A DNA stretch of 64,000 nucleotides from Bacillus salacetis (lineage in GTDB: Bacteria; Bacillota; Bacilli; Bacillales; Bacillaceae_B): contig NZ_QXIR01000002.1 in NCBI RefSeq assembly GCF_003581585.1, positions 186,001 through 250,000 of the forward strand, given 5' to 3'. Positions 60,417 to 64,000 of the stretch are shown piece after piece (position 1 is the stretch's first letter; every line of letters begins with the position of its first letter). The notes below the pieces were generated by a model that was not told the DNA's origin, ran no database searches, and saw only the letters and a list, made by a program, of their open reading frames with translations. The translations under genes and the position numbers were made by a program.

Positions 60417-61829
60417 TTAACATTCAATCGGCATATCCCAGTTTTTTATCCAGCCCCTGGCCTTCATCGCTTCTGCCAAGCGTCCTACTCCTACAAGATA
60501 AGCTGATTCCCGCATGGATGCATTTTTCTCCATCTTCATTCGGTAAACGCTGTCAAAAGCATTTTCCATTTTTTCCTTCAATTTTTCATTGACTTCGTCT
60601 TCTTTCCAGAAATAATGCATGGCATTTTGCACCCATTCAAAGTAAGAAACAGTCACTCCTCCTGAATTACACAGGATGTCAGGGATGACAAAAATGTCTT
60701 TTTGCTCCATGATTTTGTTTCCTTGCGGCGTAGTCGGGCCATTGGCCGCCTCCGCAACAATTTTGGCTTTGATCGTAGGAGCGGTGTCTTCTGTTATTTG
60801 ATTTTCCAAGGCAGCAGGAACAAGGATATCACAATCTGCAGCAAACAATTGTTCATTCGAGATATGTTCGCTTCCTTCAAAGCCATTAACCGTTCCATGT
60901 GCGTTCACATAGTCGATCAGGCTTACAATGTCAAGGCCGTTGGATTGGTAGGCACCGCCTCCTGCATCCGTCACGGCAATTACCTTCACCCCTTGTTCAT
61001 GAAGGAGCTTGGCTGTAATGGATCCGACATTCCCAAAACCTTGAACTACAGCCGAAAGCTTGTCCAATTCAAGATTCAAACGTTTCGCGGCCTCCATTAT
61101 ATTGATGACGACCCCTCTTCCTGTAGCCTCGATGCGCCCTTCAGAGCCTCCGATGATGACGGGCTTACCAGTAATGAAGCCTGATACATCCTTTCCTCTG
61201 AGCCGGTCAAACTCATCCAGCATCCAGCCCATGATTTGTCCGTTTGTATTCACGTCGGGAGCAGGGACGTCTTTATCAGGTCCAATGATTGGTTCAAGTT
61301 CTCTTATATACCCTCTGCTCAACTCTTCAAGTTCCCTTTCCGACAATTCTTCCGGATTCACGATGACTCCGCCTTTTCCTCCACCGAACGGAAGTCCCAC
61401 CAAAGCAGACTTCAAGGACATCCACATCGACAGCGCAACCACTTCATCTTCATTGACGCCGGGATGAAAGCGAATCCCGCCCTTAGTAGGCCCCAGGATA
61501 TCAATATGCTGTGAGCGCATTCCTGTAAAGTTGGCATATTCCCCATTATCACGCCTGACTGGTATCGATACCTTCATCACCCTTTTTGGTTTCTTCAAAA
61601 TATTATATACACCTTCAGGAAGGTCGAGTGACTCTGCTGCCCTTCTTATCAACTGCTGAGCTATTTGGTAGGGGTTTGTTATTTCCTCTCCATTCTTCTC
61701 TTCTTTGACCGGCATTTCATTCTTTACTTCTGCAGCCGGTTCGTCTTTTACATTGTTTTGCGGCTCTTTGTTTGTTACTTTTGGTTTCTCATCCATATTA
61801 ATATCTTTAGCTGGATCCGGTTTTCGCAT
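60417..61829 (-). CDS. gudB: NAD-type glutamate dehydrogenase (GudB/RocG) with N-terminal tail
   Basis: 470 residues. Residues about 50-470 are a complete hexameric glutamate dehydrogenase with PTKGGIRFHPG, the catalytic-lysine region GGGKGG and VQGFGNVG for NAD binding; it interconverts glutamate and 2-oxoglutarate plus ammonia. The first about 45 residues form a Lys/Glu/Pro/Asn-rich, probably disordered tail absent from the usual 425-residue GudB. The frame opens at 61871; ATG at 61829 follows GGGAGGG. MITE copies K and L flank the gene on both sides. Confidence 0.9.
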   Translation of the reverse strand: MRKPDPAKDINMDEKPKVTNKEPQNNVKDEPAAEVKNEMPVKEEKNGEEITNPYQIAQQLIRRAAESLDLPEGVYNILKKPKRVMKVSIPVRRDNGEYANFTGMRSQHIDILGPTKGGIRFHPGVNEDEVVALSMWMSLKSALVGLPFGGGKGGVIVNPEELSERELEELSRGYIRELEPIIGPDKDVPAPDVNTNGQIMGWMLDEFDRLRGKDVSGFITGKPVIIGGSEGRIEATGRGVVINIMEAAKRLNLELDKLSAVVQGFGNVGSITAKLLHEQGVKVIAVTDAGGGAYQSNGLDIVSLIDYVNAHGTVNGFEGSEHISNEQLFAADCDILVPAALENQITEDTAPTIKAKIVAEAANGPTTPQGNKIMEQKDIFVIPDILCNSGGVTVSYFEWVQNAMHYFWKEDEVNEKLKEKMENAFDSVYRMKMEKNASMRESAYLVGVGRLAEAMKARGWIKNWDMPIEC

Positions 61830-61989
61830 CTTGTACCCTCCCATTTGAATAATAGATTCTTTTCCTGTCATTTTTCAAATACCCCTTGGATTTCTGTGTA
61901 AACGTTTCACGTGACCAAGAGATAATGAATTAGGCCATGCACGGTTGATCCCGAGAATAAAAAGAGGCAGGTAATAAACCTTAATAAAA
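61830..61989. other. promoter region of gudB
   Basis: About 160 bp between gudB and MITE copy L; AT-rich, specific promoter not fixed. Confidence 0.3.
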
Positions 61990-62143
61990 GGCTCTTTTCG
62001 TAAACTTTGTTGCTATAAAAAACCCCGGTGAGAAGGAAAGAAAAGAGCTGCTCGTTCTTTTTCGAGAGTAAAACCTTTGTATACAGGGGAAAAATCCGGC
62101 ACCTGGGATTCTTCCCAAAGCAACAATATATGCGGAAACAGCC
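61990..62143 (-). mobile_element. MITE-like dispersed element, copy L (154 bp)
   Basis: Reverse copy with both ends intact (GGCTCTTTTCGTAAACTTTG; GCGGAAACAGCC) and about 40 bp of the interior missing. Perfect 8-bp flanks TAATAAAA at 61982-61989 and 62144-62151. Confidence 0.9.
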
Positions 62144-62275
62144 TAATAAAAAGCTCTCTTCGCAAAAATTGAGGCTGAGTACAAAAACGGCTTTCCGCTC
62201 CGATCCGTCAGCGTTCAAGAAAAAGCGTTGAATATTCTTAAAGCAATATCTTTTAAATAGCGCCTGATAACCTAA

Positions 62276-62325
62276 ATGAACCGCACGAAGTCAAGTATAT
62301 AACCTTGACCTCATACGGTTCTATT
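62276..62325. terminator. hairpin terminator of the ggt gene
   Basis: GAACCG...GTCAAG pairs with CTTGAC...CGGTTC over about 18 bp with a few mismatches; TATTTT follows on the plus strand and ATTTAGG on the minus strand. Confidence 0.5.
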
Positions 62326-62379
62326 TTCGTCTGCATCTACTTAAATCATTTTGTTTTCAACTTATGGCCAATCCTCTTT

Positions 62380-64000
62380 CTACACCAATTTATCTGCTTC
62401 GTCTTTCCACACAGCAGTTGCTTTCCCCGGCCGGGTGGAATCGGCAGCTCCATAAAATCTGTTGTTTTCCTTATCGATCAAAATGGCCTGGACATTGCCT
62501 ATAGGCATTGAATCGTCCAGAATCTCTATTCCTAAAGTCTTTAATTTCTCTTTAACCCCTTCATCAAAATCGTCCTCCACCCATACTTCTGGTGCCGTGC
62601 TATTATATATCCGAGGGTGTTCGATCGCTTCTTTCAGATCCAGGTGAAAATCAATGACGTTGAGGATGACATGCGCCACAGACGAAACAATCGTTGGTCC
62701 CCCCGGTGAACCTAGGGTCATAAAAGGCTCGCCATCTTTCAAGATGATAGTCGGACATTTGGCACTGACAGGATACTTTCCGCCGCGCATTTCATTTATA
62801 TGGTTTTTCTCCACCTTGAAGTCTGTCAGGTCATTGTTTAATAGGAATCCGTATTCTTCTATCATTATCCCCGCACCAAAATAATGCTCCAAAGAAGAAG
62901 TGCATGCGGCAACATTTCCCCATCTGTCCACTGCTGTGAAATGAGTCGTTTCTTTGCCTTCTGTTCTCTTTTGGGAAACAGCCCCCGGTTTCATTTCGCT
63001 CTTGTCATATTCCCATGGGTTACCAAAATCAATGTCTGGATTCCTTCCGCCTAAATCGATCATATCTGCTCTTTCCGCGATATAATCAGGATCAAGTAAG
63101 CCGTTTACCGGCACATTGTGAAAATTCGGATCACTCATGTATGCCAGCTTATCAGAGAAAACAAGTCTCATTGCTTCCGAAAGAATGAAGTACTTTTCCC
63201 ATGAAGATGCAGTATAGTTGCTAAGGTCAAACTTCTCAATGATCTTTAGGATTTGGAGGACATTTGTCCCGCCTCCATTTGGAGGTGCAGGAACTGCCAC
63301 GTCAAATCCACGGTAATTCCTTATTACAGGTTCCTGTATTTCACATTCATAATTCTCAAGGTCGCTCTTTTCCATATGGCCATTATGTGATTGAAGCCTG
63401 TCAATGACAGCTTGTCCGATTCTTCCTTTATAAAGTGCATCTATTCCTTCTTCTTTAAAGATGCGGAAGGTTTTGGCCAATGCCTTATTCCTCACAATGT
63501 CTCCCTCTACAAGGGGCACGCCATTTGGGAAAAATAAATCCTTCGCTGTATCACCAACCCGGTCGCCATACAACTTGAGGGCAGTATCCCATAGTGAATT
63601 CACACGGATTCCATTCTCAGCCAGATCGATTGACGGTTCTATCAACTCACCCAATTCTTTGGTTCCATACATTTTATTTATTGTATCCAACGCCTTCATG
63701 ATACCAGGGATTCCAACAAAGCTTTCATTCATGGTCCTTTCCACAAATGGAATCAGTTTTCCATTCTTATCCTTACACATCTCCGGGTGTGCACTTTCAG
63801 GCGCCTTTGAGTGGCCATTGAAAACCTTCGTTTCTCCCGAATCTTTGTGGTGATAGATAATGAATCCGCTCGCTCCCACCCCGGTATTGAATGGTTCCGA
63901 TACCGCCAGCGCGAATTGCATTGCCACAATGGCATCTGCAGCTGTTCCGCCTTTTCTCAGCACTTCCGCACCTATGTCACTGGCTTCCCTCGTAGCACTG
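62380..64000 (-). CDS. ggt: gamma-glutamyltransferase, N-terminus outside window
   Basis: About 540 residues are visible; the frame continues past the right edge (upstream codons read SATREASDIGAEVLRKGG). It is a gamma-glutamyltransferase/glutathione hydrolase: autocleavage Thr in TTHFTAVDRWGN, oxyanion residues in LGSPGGPTI and GGTNVLQ. The enzyme is processed into two subunits and degrades gamma-glutamyl compounds or poly-gamma-glutamate. Whether it carries a signal peptide cannot be seen. Confidence 0.93.
   Translation of the reverse strand, partial: SATREASDIGAEVLRKGGTAADAIVAMQFALAVSEPFNTGVGASGFIIYHHKDSGETKVFNGHSKAPESAHPEMCKDKNGKLIPFVERTMNESFVGIPGIMKALDTINKMYGTKELGELIEPSIDLAENGIRVNSLWDTALKLYGDRVGDTAKDLFFPNGVPLVEGDIVRNKALAKTFRIFKEEGIDALYKGRIGQAVIDRLQSHNGHMEKSDLENYECEIQEPVIRNYRGFDVAVPAPPNGGGTNVLQILKIIEKFDLSNYTASSWEKYFILSEAMRLVFSDKLAYMSDPNFHNVPVNGLLDPDYIAERADMIDLGGRNPDIDFGNPWEYDKSEMKPGAVSQKRTEGKETTHFTAVDRWGNVAACTSSLEHYFGAGIMIEEYGFLLNNDLTDFKVEKNHINEMRGGKYPVSAKCPTIILKDGEPFMTLGSPGGPTIVSSVAHVILNVIDFHLDLKEAIEHPRIYNSTAPEVWVEDDFDEGVKEKLKTLGIEILDDSMPIGNVQAILIDKENNRFYGAADSTRPGKATAVWKDEADKLV

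Noticed and set aside
1-64000. CRISPR array, prophage, replication origin or rRNA operon
   Set aside because: No regularly spaced repeats, phage structural genes, DnaA-box clusters or rRNA sequence were seen.

Overview
The window looks like chromosomal DNA from a spore-forming, low-GC member of the Bacillaceae, close to but distinct from Bacillus subtilis. Many proteins have direct B. subtilis counterparts: an RsbR-type stressosome protein, YfmJ, TerC/YceF, a Spo0M-like protein, FloT, an IDEAL-domain protein, YkuD, MhqE-MhqD, YrrT, MccA-MccB and GudB. Ribosome binding sites are strong (GGAGG-type), TTG and GTG starts are common, and most genes are followed by intrinsic terminators. There is no rRNA, canonical tRNA, prophage or CRISPR array. 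The content is housekeeping and accessory genes interspersed with small repeats.

Layout. 1-9.2 kb: a partial FAD oxidoreductase, an MFS exporter, an RsbR-like protein, an NhaC antiporter, an HD hydrolase, a DinB protein and YfmJ. 9.3-11.0 kb: a minus-strand operon led by a clear Mn2+ (yybP-ykoY) riboswitch with promoter and terminator, followed by a small FbpB-like protein, a short Spo0M-like protein and a TerC-family Mn exporter. 11.3-15.9 kb: an oligopeptide-type binding lipoprotein and two permeases without ATPases. 16-26 kb: metallo-hydrolase, VOC protein, lipoprotein nuclease, IDEAL protein, a stand-alone second DNA clamp, flotillin, CDF transporter, cold-shock protein and LysE exporter. 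26.4-30.5 kb: a tightly coupled operon (PlsY-like acyltransferase, GNAT/class-V-aminotransferase fusion, LtaS-like phosphotransferase) that looks like an uncharacterised lipid or envelope pathway. 31-34.5 kb: a peroxiredoxin with UGA at its catalytic cysteine codon, transposase debris, and an RlmN of the lactic-acid-bacterium type. 35-43.5 kb: a GGDEF-EAL protein, a Nudix hydrolase, a guanine-riboswitch purine permease, a second NhaC antiporter and the L,D-transpeptidase YkuD. 43.5-52 kb: several acetyltransferases, a possible structured RNA, an ECF sigma factor paired with a ClpP paralogue, and the quinone-detoxification pair mhqE-mhqD. 52-64 kb: a secreted protein with a VanW protein, the yrrT-luxS-mccA-mccB methionine-to-cysteine operon, glutamate dehydrogenase with an extra N-terminal tail, and a partial gamma-glutamyltransferase.

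The strongest unusual signals are four. (1) The peroxiredoxin at 30963-31568 has an in-frame TGA exactly where the peroxidatic Cys belongs, followed at the right distance by a perfect hairpin with a GGUC apical loop, as expected of a bacterial SECIS; I read it as a selenoprotein. (2) A dispersed non-autonomous element of about 190 bp occurs about twelve times, with inverted ends starting GGCT and 8-bp target duplications that are exact or one base off at six copies; this fits a MITE mobilised by an ISL3-type transposase. (3) The PlsY/GNAT-aminotransferase/LtaS-like operon has a candidate ECF-sigma promoter that resembles the region upstream of the ECF sigma gene in the same window. (4) Two perfect palindromes of 50 and 55 bp and a related shorter one share a GGGGAC-GTCCCC core.

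All family assignments come from reading motifs by eye; no database search was run.
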